Source: Candidatus Saccharimonadota bacterium | Lineage (GTDB): Bacteria > Patescibacteriota > Saccharimonadia > Saccharimonadales > Saccharimonadaceae | Length of the DNA: 64,000 nt | Direction of reading: 5' to 3' | Assembly: GCA_017432365.1 (NCBI GenBank) | Contig: JAFRJG010000006.1 | Coordinates: 41,750 to 105,749 of the forward strand | Part shown: one piece after another, positions 49,785 through 57,761 of the stretch | Layout of the letters: every line of letters starts with the position of its first letter | How positions within the stretch are numbered: position 1 is the first letter of the stretch | Translations under genes and position numbers: made by a program | The notes under the pieces: model-generated | Databases searched by the model: none | Told to the model about the DNA's origin: nothing | Seen by the model: the letters and a program-made list of their open reading frames with translations, nothing else

Positions 49785-51275
49785 ATGCATTTCAAAACAA
49801 TCTTCAAATCCTTCAAAAACCGCGACATGAAAAAACGCCTATTCATCATTTTAGGTCTCCTCGTCGCATACCGCTTCCTCGCCCACATCCCCGTCCCTCT
49901 CGGCGACACAACGACTTTCCGCGACGCCGTAAATAACCTAATCAACTCCTCCGACTTCGGCTCCTTCTTGAACATGATTTCCGGCGGCGGTCTGACTTCT
50001 TTCTCGATTCTCCTCGTCGGGCTCTCCCCCTTCATTACCTCTTCAATCGTCATCCAGCTCCTCTCGAAAGCTATCCCCGCCCTTGAAGAAATCTCCGAGG
50101 ACGGCGAAACCGGCCGCCGAAAGCTGAACCAATGGACTCGCGTCTTTACTATCCCCCTCGCCATTATTCAATCCATTACCTACATCTACATTTTGAATCA
50201 AAACGTCCTCGCCGCCGCAACTTCCGTCCTCGCCGACCCGACCTTCTCGGAATGGTTCATCGCCATTACCGCCATGGTCGCCGGCTCCGTCCTTCTCATG
50301 TGGCTCGGCGAACTCATGACCGAACAGGGAATCGGCAACGGAATCTCGATGCTAATTTTCGCCTCCGTCATCTCCGGCTTCCCGACAACTTTTGCCCAGA
50401 TGACCGCCTGGCTCACTTCAACCGACGCCGGGACTCTCTCCCTCTTCGGCTGGCTCAATCTCCCCGTAAACCCGACCGCCTTCTGGACAATTCTCGCCTT
50501 CGTCTTCGGCGGAACCCTCGTCATCTACTTCCTTGTCAAGTTAAACGAAGCTCAGCGCATTATCACCATCAACTACGCAAAGCGCGTCCACGGTAACTCC
50601 GCCTACGGCGAAATCCGCTCAATCCTCCCCTTGAAACTTATCTCCGCCGGCGTTATCCCCGTCATCTTCGCGACCGCCTTCCTCTCCCTCCCCGCCCTCG
50701 TCGGTCAGTTCATCCTCAGTAAAAACGCCGACTCCTCCCTCGCCCAGACCCTCGTCACTCTCTTTACTGCCCCCTCCGCCTCGAACTTCGCCGACCTTTA
50801 CCCCCTCGGAATTACCTGGAAATGGTTCATTTATCCTTCAGTTTACTTCCTCCTCGTCGTCATGTTCACTTATTTCTACACTTCTATCATCTTCAACACT
50901 AAAGAAATCGCCGACAACCTTCAAAAACAAGGCGGGTTTATCGAAGGTGTCCGCCCCGGTCTCAAAACCGCCGAATATCTCGAAAAAATCATCAACCGTC
51001 TCAATTTCTTCGGCGCTTTCTCTCTCGGCGTTATCGCCCTGCTCCCCTTTATTGTTGATTATATCTTCATTCTCATCGCCGGCGCTCCGCTCGGTCTCTC
51101 CCTCTCGGGAACCGGACTTTTGATTGTCGTGACGGTTGCCTTGGAAAACCTCCGCGCCCTCGACTCAAAGGCTCTGATGATTACTTACGACGACTTCGGA
51201 AAACCGAAAAAGTCTCGTCTTAAACTCGTTAAACCCCGTTCTCGTAAGTCTAAAGACCTCGCTTTAAACGCTTAA
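49785..51275 (+). CDS. secY: protein translocase subunit SecY
   Basis: A 496-residue channel protein with ten membrane helices. The plug and first loop (LINSSDFGSFLNMISGGGL), LSPFITSSIVIQLL in helix 2, and FTYFYTSIIFNTKEIADNLQKQGGFIEGVRPG with the ribosome-binding loop are typical. It has a longer hydrophilic insertion between helices 5 and 6 than E. coli. A sortase gene follows instead of adk and map. Confidence 0.96.
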   Translation: MHFKTIFKSFKNRDMKKRLFIILGLLVAYRFLAHIPVPLGDTTTFRDAVNNLINSSDFGSFLNMISGGGLTSFSILLVGLSPFITSSIVIQLLSKAIPALEEISEDGETGRRKLNQWTRVFTIPLAIIQSITYIYILNQNVLAAATSVLADPTFSEWFIAITAMVAGSVLLMWLGELMTEQGIGNGISMLIFASVISGFPTTFAQMTAWLTSTDAGTLSLFGWLNLPVNPTAFWTILAFVFGGTLVIYFLVKLNEAQRIITINYAKRVHGNSAYGEIRSILPLKLISAGVIPVIFATAFLSLPALVGQFILSKNADSSLAQTLVTLFTAPSASNFADLYPLGITWKWFIYPSVYFLLVVMFTYFYTSIIFNTKEIADNLQKQGGFIEGVRPGLKTAEYLEKIINRLNFFGAFSLGVIALLPFIVDYIFILIAGAPLGLSLSGTGLLIVVTVALENLRALDSKALMITYDDFGKPKKSRLKLVKPRSRKSKDLALNA

Positions 51276-51293
51276 ACCTCAGAAAGGGTGGAA

Positions 51294-52007
51294 ATGAAAT
51301 CAACAACCTCTAACCAATCTTTAAGCTTCGGACCGACGCGTGGTCGTATCGAAAAAATCCTCGCCGGCGTCCTCGTCTTTATTCTCGGCGTCTTCTTCGT
51401 CAAGACCGCTCTCTGGGAATACTCTTATTACTCCGAAAAAGAAGGCTCCGCCCGTGCTGAAGCCGTCAATAACCTCAGCTCCGCCCCCGACGTTGACGAA
51501 ACCCCCGTCACAGAAGAAGACCGCGCCGCTTATTCCGTCCCCGCCGACCACCCTCGTTACCTCTCAATCGAAAAACTCGGCATTAAAAACGCTCGCGTCC
51601 TCTCCATGGGCGTCCTCACCTCCGGCGAACTCGACACCCCGAACAACATCTTCGACGTCGGCTGGTATAACGCCTCCGGAACTCCCGGCTCCGGTCGCAC
51701 CCTCCTCATCGACGGTCATAACGGCGGACCAAACGTCGTTGGTGTTTTTAAATACCTAAACCAGCTCGAAAAAGGCGACCAACTCGTCGTCGAACGCGGC
51801 GACGGCGCCCTCTTTACCTACTCCGTCGTTGAAAACAACGAAGTCCCCCTCGACGCCGCCGACGATTACATGAAAACCGCCCTGACCTCTGCCGAACCCG
51901 GGACCGAAGGCTTGACCCTGATTTCCTGCATCGGTGAATGGTCTCAAACCCGCCAGACTTACCTCTCCCGCCAGTTCGTCCGCGCCGTCTTATCGAACAA
52001 GGAATAA
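51294..52007 (+). CDS. sortase, in the secY-infA position
   Basis: A 237-residue transpeptidase: one N-terminal membrane helix (about 20-40), a spacer, then the beta-barrel with His in LIDGHNGG, Cys in LISCIGEW and Arg in QTYLSRQFV. The catalytic domain looks like class D/F-type enzymes, not the class B-like form. ATG 51294 lies 5 nt after AAAGGG; GTG 51288 is a weaker alternative. It would attach proteins with an LPxTG-like signal. It lies 18 nt after secY, so transport channel and sortase are co-expressed. Confidence 0.88.
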   Translation: MKSTTSNQSLSFGPTRGRIEKILAGVLVFILGVFFVKTALWEYSYYSEKEGSARAEAVNNLSSAPDVDETPVTEEDRAAYSVPADHPRYLSIEKLGIKNARVLSMGVLTSGELDTPNNIFDVGWYNASGTPGSGRTLLIDGHNGGPNVVGVFKYLNQLEKGDQLVVERGDGALFTYSVVENNEVPLDAADDYMKTALTSAEPGTEGLTLISCIGEWSQTRQTYLSRQFVRAVLSNKE

Positions 52008-52011
52008 ACCT

Positions 52012-52041
52012 TGACGCAAGCCCCGGATATATGCTAAACTA
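52012..52041 (+). promoter_or_regulatory. promoter of infA and the alpha-operon genes
   Basis: TTGACG (52012-52017), 18-nt spacer, TGCTAAACT (-10 TAAACT at 52036-52041). Confidence 0.65.
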
Positions 52042-52053
52042 GAACGGTAATTT

Positions 52054-52272
52054 ATGGCTAGCCAAAAGGAAGTGATAAAACTCACGGGTAAAGTCGTTGA
52101 GGCTTTACCTAACGCCCAGTTCCGAGTTGAACTCGAAAATGGTCATATTATCATCGCCCACATGAGCGGAAAAATGCGCAAAAACTTCATCCGCCTCGTC
52201 CCTGGCGACACGGTCGACGTTGAGTTGACCCCTTACGACCTGACTAAGGGTCGTATTAGCTTCCGACGTTAG
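52054..52272 (+). CDS. infA: translation initiation factor IF-1
   Basis: A 72-residue OB-fold protein: [20 protein letters not shown] and GRISFRR at the end. It occupies the A site during initiation. No Shine-Dalgarno site; the -10 element is 12 nt upstream, so the leader is only a few bases. Confidence 0.97.
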   Translation: MASQKEVIKLTGKVVEALPNAQFRVELENGHIIIAHMSGKMRKNFIRLVPGDTVDVELTPYDLTKGRISFRR

Positions 52273-52322
52273 GTCGAGGAAATTACGTTTTATAAACCTT
52301 AAAGAGAAGGACTTTTTTCACT

Positions 52323-52439
52323 ATGAAGGTACGCGCCAGTGTAAAAAAAATCTCTCCTGATGACATTCTAGTCCGCCGTAAAGGCGTCCTCCGCGTCATC
52401 AACAAGAAAAAACCTAAGAATAAACAAAGGCAGGGTTAA
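52323..52439 (+). CDS. rpmJ: 50S ribosomal protein L36, Cys-free form
   Basis: A 38-residue protein missed by length-limited ORF calls. [11 protein letters not shown] starts it and [12 protein letters not shown] ends it, as in L36. The four zinc ligands (CxxC...C...H) are all replaced: [22 protein letters not shown] has no Cys or His. AAGGAC lies before the ATG. rpsM starts 2 nt after the stop. Confidence 0.93.
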   Translation: MKVRASVKKISPDDILVRRKGVLRVINKKKPKNKQRQG

Positions 52440-52441
52440 GC

Positions 52442-52828
52442 ATGGCACGAATTGCTAGCGTCGTTATCCCCTCCGAAAAACAAGTCGAAACTGCTTTGAC
52501 TTATATCTACGGAATCGGTTTAACGACCTCCAGAGCCATCCTTGCGGAGGCGAAAATCTCGCCTACCACTCGGGTGAAAGATCTCACCGAGGCTGAAGAA
52601 ACAAAACTCAACGACATTATTTCCTCGAAATACTCCGTTGAGGGCGATTTGAAACGCCTCGTCACTAACAACATCAAACGTCTTAAAGACATTAACTCTT
52701 ACAAAGGTCTCCGCCATAAAGCGAAGCTTCCGGTTAACGGTCAAAGAACCCGAACGAACGCGCGTACTCGCAAGGGTAAAGCTATCGCCGTCGGTGGCGC
52801 TCAACCTAAAGCCGCGAGTAAGACCTAG
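52442..52828 (+). CDS. rpsM: 30S ribosomal protein S13
   Basis: A 128-residue protein: [23 protein letters not shown] and the C-terminal [18 protein letters not shown] that reaches the P-site tRNA. Order rpmJ-rpsM-rpsK-rpsD-rpoA-rplQ is the standard alpha operon. Confidence 0.97.
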   Translation: MARIASVVIPSEKQVETALTYIYGIGLTTSRAILAEAKISPTTRVKDLTEAEETKLNDIISSKYSVEGDLKRLVTNNIKRLKDINSYKGLRHKAKLPVNGQRTRTNARTRKGKAIAVGGAQPKAASKT

Positions 52829-52840
52829 GAGTAAAGAATT

Positions 52841-53251
52841 ATGTCAGAAGATACCTCAACAACCACTACTACAAAAGTTAAAGCCAAAAAGGGCAAGCGC
52901 GTCGTCCAGTCCGGACAGTTCCACGTCCAGGCAACATTCAACAACACGCTCGTCTGCGTCTCCGATAAAAACGGGGAAGTCCTCTCCAGCTCTAGCGCTG
53001 GCGCTAACGGCTTCCGCGGTTCGAAAAAGGGAACTGCCTACGCCGCCGGAATCGCCGCTGAAAAAGCCCTCGAAGCCGCGAAAAAAGACCACGGTCTCTC
53101 CTCTGTTGACGTCTATGTCAAGGGAATCGGACTGGGTCGCGACAGCGCCATTCGCGCCGTCTCTGCCGCCGGTATTCGTATTGACTCAATTACCGATATT
53201 ACCCCAATCGCACACGGTGGCGTGCGTCCTAAGGGAGAAAGGAAACCGTAA
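52841..53251 (+). CDS. rpsK: 30S ribosomal protein S11
   Basis: A 136-residue platform protein: FHVQATFNNTLVCVSDKNGE and GLGRDSAIRAVSAAGIRI...PIAHGGVRPKGERKP. A 20-residue Thr/Lys-rich start is longer than usual. The stop overlaps rpsD (TAATG). Confidence 0.97.
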   Translation: MSEDTSTTTTTKVKAKKGKRVVQSGQFHVQATFNNTLVCVSDKNGEVLSSSSAGANGFRGSKKGTAYAAGIAAEKALEAAKKDHGLSSVDVYVKGIGLGRDSAIRAVSAAGIRIDSITDITPIAHGGVRPKGERKP

Positions 53252-53853
53252 TGGCTCGCGATAAATCCCCGATTGTTAAACAATCTCGCCGCGAAGGTTA
53301 TGCCCTCGCCCCGAAAGCCGCTAAAATCATGGCGAAAAAATCCGGCATCCCCGGCGAACACGCCAACATGCGCGTTCGTAGTAGCTCGCTTTACCTCATC
53401 CAGCTTCGCGAAAAACAGAAAGTCCGCCGTCTCTACGGACTCCTCGAAAAACAATTCGCCAAGTTGATGAAAGAAGCGACCCGCGCTGAAGGCTTAACTG
53501 GTGAAAACCTCCTCGAGTTCCTCGAACGTCGTACCGATAACGTCGTTTATCGCGCCGGCTTCGCCTCGACCCGTCGTCAAGCTCGCCAGCTCGTCTCTCA
53601 CGGTCATTTCCTCTTGAACGGTCGCCGAATTGATATTCCTTCGATTCGCTTGAAGCCCGGCGACATCCTCGAGGTTCGTCCGAAATCCGCTAAGTCCGCC
53701 TACTTTAAGTCCCTCCCGGGTCAACCCGCTCCGCTTTCCTGGCTCAAGTCTGATGCGAAAAAACTTAAAATCGAAATCACCGGAAAACCGAAGCGCGAAG
53801 AAGCTGAGGTCGGTATCAACGAACAACTAATCGTCGAGTACTACTCGCGCTAA
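53251..53853 (+). CDS. rpsD: 30S ribosomal protein S4, Cys-free form
   Basis: A 200-residue protein. LYGLLEKQFAKLMKEATR, then the S4 RNA-binding domain LERRTDNVVYRAGFASTRRQ and LVSHGHFLLNGRRIDIPS. The N-terminal zinc-binding Cys residues found in some S4 proteins are absent. S4 nucleates 30S assembly. Confidence 0.97.
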   Translation: MARDKSPIVKQSRREGYALAPKAAKIMAKKSGIPGEHANMRVRSSSLYLIQLREKQKVRRLYGLLEKQFAKLMKEATRAEGLTGENLLEFLERRTDNVVYRAGFASTRRQARQLVSHGHFLLNGRRIDIPSIRLKPGDILEVRPKSAKSAYFKSLPGQPAPLSWLKSDAKKLKIEITGKPKREEAEVGINEQLIVEYYSR

Positions 53854-53869
53854 GGATAAGGAGAGAATT

Positions 53870-54820
53870 ATGTCAACAAAAAACATCCATGAAGCGTTCC
53901 TCGCCGAAATGAACGACCTCGGAGAGAATACGACCGAATTCGTCATTCGCCCGCTTTATTACGGATATGGGAACACTCTCGGAAACTCTTTCCGCCGTGT
54001 CCTCCTCTCCTCAATCAAAGGCGCCGCGATTACTGCTTTCTCTATCGAAGGCACTAATCACGAATTCTCCGCCATTCCGGGCGTCCGTGAAGACCTCGTC
54101 GACATCATGTTGAACCTGAAAAACATCCGGTTCAAGAGCCATACCGACTCTCCGGTTGAAGCCGAACTCACCATCAAAGGCTCCGCCCAGACCGAAAAGG
54201 ACGGCGACAAGCGCGTCGTCGCAGGAGATATCCAACTCCCCTCGGACGTCGAACTCGGTAATCCGAATCAGGTCATCTGCCATATCGACGACCCGAACTT
54301 CACGCTCAAGATGCATTTCGTCATCGAAACCGGGCGTGGCTACCTCACTATCGACGAATCCGGCAAGAACCGTATTCATTCCGACATGATTGCGCTCGAC
54401 GCCGTTTTCTCCCCCGTCCTTCGCGTCCGCTATAAAGTCAGCAACACCCGCGTCGGACAAGACACCAACCTTCAGGAACTCGCCCTGACTGTCGAGACCG
54501 ACGGCACAATCTCCACACGCGACGCGTTTGAAGAAGCCGCCGCCATCCTCGTTAATCAATATACCGCTCTCGCCGGTAAAACCAGCGTCCAGTCAACTTC
54601 CGCCCCCGGAACCGACCAGCAACAAGACCAAACTCTCGAAGGTATTATCGTCGAGGACCTTGGTCTTTCCGCTCGCACGACTAACGCCCTGATTAACAAC
54701 GGAATTAAAACCCTCGGTCAGCTCAAGAACATTCCTGAAGCCCAATTACGTGAGCTTAAAGGCTTCGGCTCGAAAGCTTATGATGAAGTTCAAGAAAAAC
54801 TAACGGAGTTTGATAAATAA
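53870..54820 (+). CDS. rpoA: RNA polymerase subunit alpha
   Basis: A 316-residue subunit. The N-terminal dimerisation domain has PLYYGYGNTLGNSFRRVLLSS and IEGTNHEFSAIPGVREDL; after a Gln/Thr-rich linker the C-terminal domain (about 250-315) has IIVEDLGLSARTTNALINNG, which binds UP-element DNA. AAGGAGAG precedes the ATG; the stop overlaps rplQ (TAATG). Confidence 0.97.
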   Translation: MSTKNIHEAFLAEMNDLGENTTEFVIRPLYYGYGNTLGNSFRRVLLSSIKGAAITAFSIEGTNHEFSAIPGVREDLVDIMLNLKNIRFKSHTDSPVEAELTIKGSAQTEKDGDKRVVAGDIQLPSDVELGNPNQVICHIDDPNFTLKMHFVIETGRGYLTIDESGKNRIHSDMIALDAVFSPVLRVRYKVSNTRVGQDTNLQELALTVETDGTISTRDAFEEAAAILVNQYTALAGKTSVQSTSAPGTDQQQDQTLEGIIVEDLGLSARTTNALINNGIKTLGQLKNIPEAQLRELKGFGSKAYDEVQEKLTEFDK

Positions 54821-55248
54821 TGCACCGCCACGGATATAAAGGCCGCAAGTTCGGCCGCGAAACCGACCAGCGTAGGGCACTTCTTCGTGGGCTGATGTGT
54901 TCCCTGATTAAATACCAAAGTATAACAACAACCCTCGCTCGTGCGAAAGAATTACGCCGCCCGACCGAAAAGTTAATCACCCTCGCGAAAAAAGGCGACC
55001 TCGCCTCGCGTCGCTTGATTATCGCTCGACTTGATGACCTCGAAACCGCCGACCTCCTTATCGACGTTATCGCCCCTCAGGTCAAGCGCGATTCCGGCTA
55101 CCTCCGTATCGAGCGCGCCGGCTTCCGTAAAGGCGACCACGCCGAACTCGGCACGATTTCTTTCGTCGACAGTATCGACCCGGAATTAAAGACCGTGAAG
55201 AAACCCGCGAAGTCCGAAAAGCCGTCGGCTAAGAAAGGGGATAAATAA
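54820..55248 (+). CDS. rplQ: 50S ribosomal protein L17
   Basis: A 142-residue protein: RHGYKGRKFGRETDQRRALL and ELRRPTEKLITLAKKG. It has a Lys/Ser/Pro-rich tail of about 20 residues. rplM follows 2 nt later. Confidence 0.96.
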   Translation: MHRHGYKGRKFGRETDQRRALLRGLMCSLIKYQSITTTLARAKELRRPTEKLITLAKKGDLASRRLIIARLDDLETADLLIDVIAPQVKRDSGYLRIERAGFRKGDHAELGTISFVDSIDPELKTVKKPAKSEKPSAKKGDK

Positions 55249-55250
55249 CC

Positions 55251-55679
55251 ATGAATAAAACTTATTCACAAAAAGGCGCCGACGTCTCCCGCGAATGGTG
55301 GATTATTGACGCCTCGACCCTCCCTCTCGGGAAACTCGTCGTAAAAATCGCCGATAAGTTAATGGGGAAGTCAAAGGTAACCTTTACTCCTCATATCGAC
55401 AACGGTGACTACGTCGTCGTCATTAACGCCAAACAACTCAAAGTCACTGGCGAAAAACTGACCGATAAAAAATACTATCGTCATTCCGGCTTCCCCGGCG
55501 GTTTAACCGAATTGAAACTTGAAGAAGTCATCGAAAAAGACCCTTCCGTCGCTATTCGTGAAGCCGTCAAGGGTATGCTTCCGAAAAATAAACTCGCTGC
55601 CGACCGGCTCGCTCGTCTCCGCGTTTTCGACGGAGCCGACCACGCTCATACCGCGCAGTCTCCAAAGGAGCTTAAATAA
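55251..55679 (+). CDS. rplM: 50S ribosomal protein L13
   Basis: A 142-residue protein: REWWIIDASTLPLGKLVVKI, GDYVVVINAKQLKVTGEK and KYYRHSGFPGGL. It is an early 50S assembly protein. Its stop overlaps rpsI (TAATG). Confidence 0.97.
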   Translation: MNKTYSQKGADVSREWWIIDASTLPLGKLVVKIADKLMGKSKVTFTPHIDNGDYVVVINAKQLKVTGEKLTDKKYYRHSGFPGGLTELKLEEVIEKDPSVAIREAVKGMLPKNKLAADRLARLRVFDGADHAHTAQSPKELK

Positions 55680-56083
55680 TGTCCGACTCTAAAAAATCCT
55701 ACATCTACGGACTCGGTCGCCGGAAAGCCGCTTCCGCCCGCGCCCGCCTCTACAAGGGAAAAGGGAACATCACTATCAACGGTAAGCCGGCTCTTGATTA
55801 TTTCTCCGGAAATAAGTCCATGCTCGCCGAAGTGACCGACCCCCTCGCCCTAACTCAAAAACAAAAGGACTACGACATCTCGATTCGTGTCCTCGGCGGC
55901 GGTCTCTCGGGACAAGTTGACGCGATAAAACTCGCTATCTCGAAAGCCCTTCAAACTGAATCGCCTGACCTTCGCCCGGTTCTGAAAAAAGCCGGCTTCG
56001 TCAAACGCGACCCGCGCGAAAAGGAACGCAAAAAATACGGTCTCCGCTCTGCGCGCAAAAAAGAACAGTTCAGCAAACGTTAG
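55679..56083 (+). CDS. rpsI: 30S ribosomal protein S9
   Basis: A 134-residue protein: YGLGRRKAASARARLYKGKG, VLGGGLSGQVDAIKLAISKAL and the C-terminal GLRSARKKEQFSKR that contacts P-site tRNA. It ends the superoperon; a palindrome with promoter follows. Confidence 0.97.
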   Translation: MSDSKKSYIYGLGRRKAASARARLYKGKGNITINGKPALDYFSGNKSMLAEVTDPLALTQKQKDYDISIRVLGGGLSGQVDAIKLAISKALQTESPDLRPVLKKAGFVKRDPREKERKKYGLRSARKKEQFSKR

Positions 56084-56085
56084 AA

Positions 56086-56126
56086 TTGACTTTATAACCC
56101 CTTTATATTATAATAAAGGGGTTATA
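56086..56126 (+). promoter_or_regulatory. promoter inside a 14-bp perfect palindrome (terminator or operator)
   Basis: TTGACT (56086-56091), 17-nt spacer, TATAAT (56109-56114). The arms TATAACCCCTTTAT (56093-56106) and ATAAAGGGGTTATA (56113-56126) flank a 6-nt loop, so the palindrome covers spacer, -10 and start site. In RNA from rpsI it makes a stem followed by a U-rich stretch. Confidence 0.8.
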
Positions 56127-56141
56127 TTTATAGGAGGACTT

Positions 56142-56828
56142 ATGTCCTCGTTTTTGTTCAAAAATCGCCCAAAGTTCACTTTCTCCCTTCCTCCGGAACT
56201 CCCCGAAGCCGACTTCCAGGAATCCCAAAGACAAGAAGCTCTTGAAGTTCTTGCCCACTTTTTCGAGAACTGGCACACTTCTTGGGCAACTACTAAGTTC
56301 TCTCTAAACCTCCCCCTCCTCTCCGACTCCGCCAAAAACAGCCTGACTCTTTACGAAACCGACCAGGAAGCCTCCGTCGTCCGCCTTCTCGCAACCGTCT
56401 TCGCCGCCTGGGTCTCCGATAACTCCCCCGAATTTTCTAAGTCCATCGTCCTCCTCGCCCGCGAACTCCGCCCCTCTCTCCCCTATGTCGAGTTTGACCC
56501 GGAAGAAGACTTCCTTTTAAGCCCCGCCCAGCTCTCCCTCCTCCGCCAGTTTATCGAATCGACCGGAGAAAAATTAAAAGAAACTGTCGCGACCCTCGAA
56601 CGGCTCTCTCAAGAAAAGTTCTCCTTTAACAGCTCCGCTCCGCTTTCTCCGGAAAAAGCCGAACTCCTCCTTCGCGAACGTCTCCGCCTCTCGGCGTTTG
56701 GCGACTTCCTCGACTTCTCCGTCGAACCTGATTTTCACGAATCGCACTCCCGCCATAAAAAATCCGGCGCTCCCGCCGGCTCGTTCCCCGCACTCCTCGC
56801 CGCTTCCGCCGAATTTGACTTAAACTAA
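56142..56828 (+). CDS. hypothetical protein (228 aa)
   Basis: No family recognised. Soluble and mainly helical, acidic overall, with no Cys; the middle (residues about 85-170) is Leu/Glu-rich and may form a coiled coil. It ends with a short His/Ser/Lys segment and SFPALLAASAEFDLN. AGGAGG is 5 nt before the ATG, and a perfect -35/-10 promoter lies inside the palindrome just upstream. It sits alone between rpsI and tRNA-Leu. Confidence 0.72.
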   Translation: MSSFLFKNRPKFTFSLPPELPEADFQESQRQEALEVLAHFFENWHTSWATTKFSLNLPLLSDSAKNSLTLYETDQEASVVRLLATVFAAWVSDNSPEFSKSIVLLARELRPSLPYVEFDPEEDFLLSPAQLSLLRQFIESTGEKLKETVATLERLSQEKFSFNSSAPLSPEKAELLLRERLRLSAFGDFLDFSVEPDFHESHSRHKKSGAPAGSFPALLAASAEFDLN

Positions 56829-56830
56829 CT

Positions 56831-56917
56831 TGGTGGACGAAGTGGGAATCGAACCCACACGGTATTGCTACCACTAGATTTTGAGTCTGGCGCGTCTACC
56901 AATTCCGCCATTCGTCC
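56831..56917 (-). tRNA. tRNA-Leu (anticodon CAA)
   Basis: On the minus strand: acceptor GGACGAA/TTCGTCC, D arm with GGTAGA, anticodon loop CTCAAAA (anticodon CAA, codon UUG), a long variable arm (class II), T stem GTGGG/CCCAC with loop TTCGATT, discriminator A and encoded CCA. The anticodon stem CCAGA/TCTAG has a C-A mismatch at the second pair (28-42). Confidence 0.92.
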
Positions 56918-56950
56918 ATCTCCTCCCATTATAATCTAAACCCCATAAAA

Positions 56951-56972
56951 AAGCCACCTTCTCAGGTGGCTT
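56951..56972 (-). terminator. terminator of the 57062 gene
   Basis: AAGCCACCT-GAGA-AGGTGGCTT on the minus strand, followed by TTTT. Confidence 0.88.
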
Positions 56973-57061
56973 GGGTCAAAAGGTACAAAGGAGGTGCTGT
57001 AAAAATGGCTAAAAGCCGCCAAATAAGCAATCGGGGAAACGAGAAATCAAATCCGGGACAA

Positions 57062-57625
57062 TCAGCACGCCCAGTCGCGATACCCGACATATGTCCGGTG
57101 GCTTTCGGCTCGCTTGACGAAGAAATCGTCATATTGCAGAGCGCCATAAGCTCCCTCCCCGACCGCCGGTCCAATCACCGTTGTTCCGTAGAGCGTCGCC
57201 GGAGTAAACACAATCTGGTACTCCTCCGTTACGGCGTCTCCGGTCACGACGAAAACTTCCAGGTAAAAATACCCTTCCGTCATCTCGCCCGGAGCCAGAA
57301 AGTCGAGCTGCTTGTGCACGACATGCGTCGACCACTTCAACAGCCTCTGCAATCCCTCCGCCGAAACGCAACGCTCCAGCCGGTCGTACATAACATCGTA
57401 GTTGACGGTATAACCAAGGTTAATCCCATCCTCGGAAAACTCCAAAGAGCGCAGAATCACTTCAGGATTCTCGCCCTCCAGCGCTTTCCGGAACCACGGA
57501 CTCGGCACGTCCACGATACTTTCAAGGACATCCATCGAGAGGTGGTCTCCCGACCGGAGCAGAATCGACTGTCCTGCCTCCGTGTCAATCACAGGGTTTC
57601 CGGTAGCTTTGTCTTTGTACATCAT
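57062..57625 (-). CDS. hypothetical protein (187 aa) with atypical codon use
   Basis: No family recognised. Soluble, acidic, no signal peptide. The middle and C-terminal parts alternate short strands (EGYFYLEVFVVTGD, EEYQIVFTPATLYG), so a beta-rich fold is likely. Codon choice differs from neighbours: CTG, CGG and GGA are frequent, whereas other minus-strand genes prefer TTG and G-ending codons. Start ATG 57625 follows AGGAGG by 9 nt. It has a perfect promoter and a terminator. The 3' untranslated part contains CACCUCCUUU, identical to the usual 16S anti-Shine-Dalgarno tail. Confidence 0.72.
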   Translation of the reverse strand: MMYKDKATGNPVIDTEAGQSILLRSGDHLSMDVLESIVDVPSPWFRKALEGENPEVILRSLEFSEDGINLGYTVNYDVMYDRLERCVSAEGLQRLLKWSTHVVHKQLDFLAPGEMTEGYFYLEVFVVTGDAVTEEYQIVFTPATLYGTTVIGPAVGEGAYGALQYDDFFVKRAESHRTYVGYRDWAC

Positions 57626-57694
57626 GAACAAAGACCTCCTTATTTAAAATACTCACCCGTCCCGAAAAAACTCCCAAAACGAATGGCAACTCTA

Positions 57695-57723
57695 ATTATA
57701 TCACGCTTATCGCTAAAAGTCAA
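57695..57723 (-). promoter_or_regulatory. promoter of the 187-aa gene
   Basis: On the minus strand TTGACT (57723-57718), 17-nt spacer, TATAAT (57700-57695). The leader is about 65 nt. Confidence 0.8.
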
Positions 57724-57761
57724 GGCTAACCGAAAAACTAAAACTCAGAACCTCAGACCCC

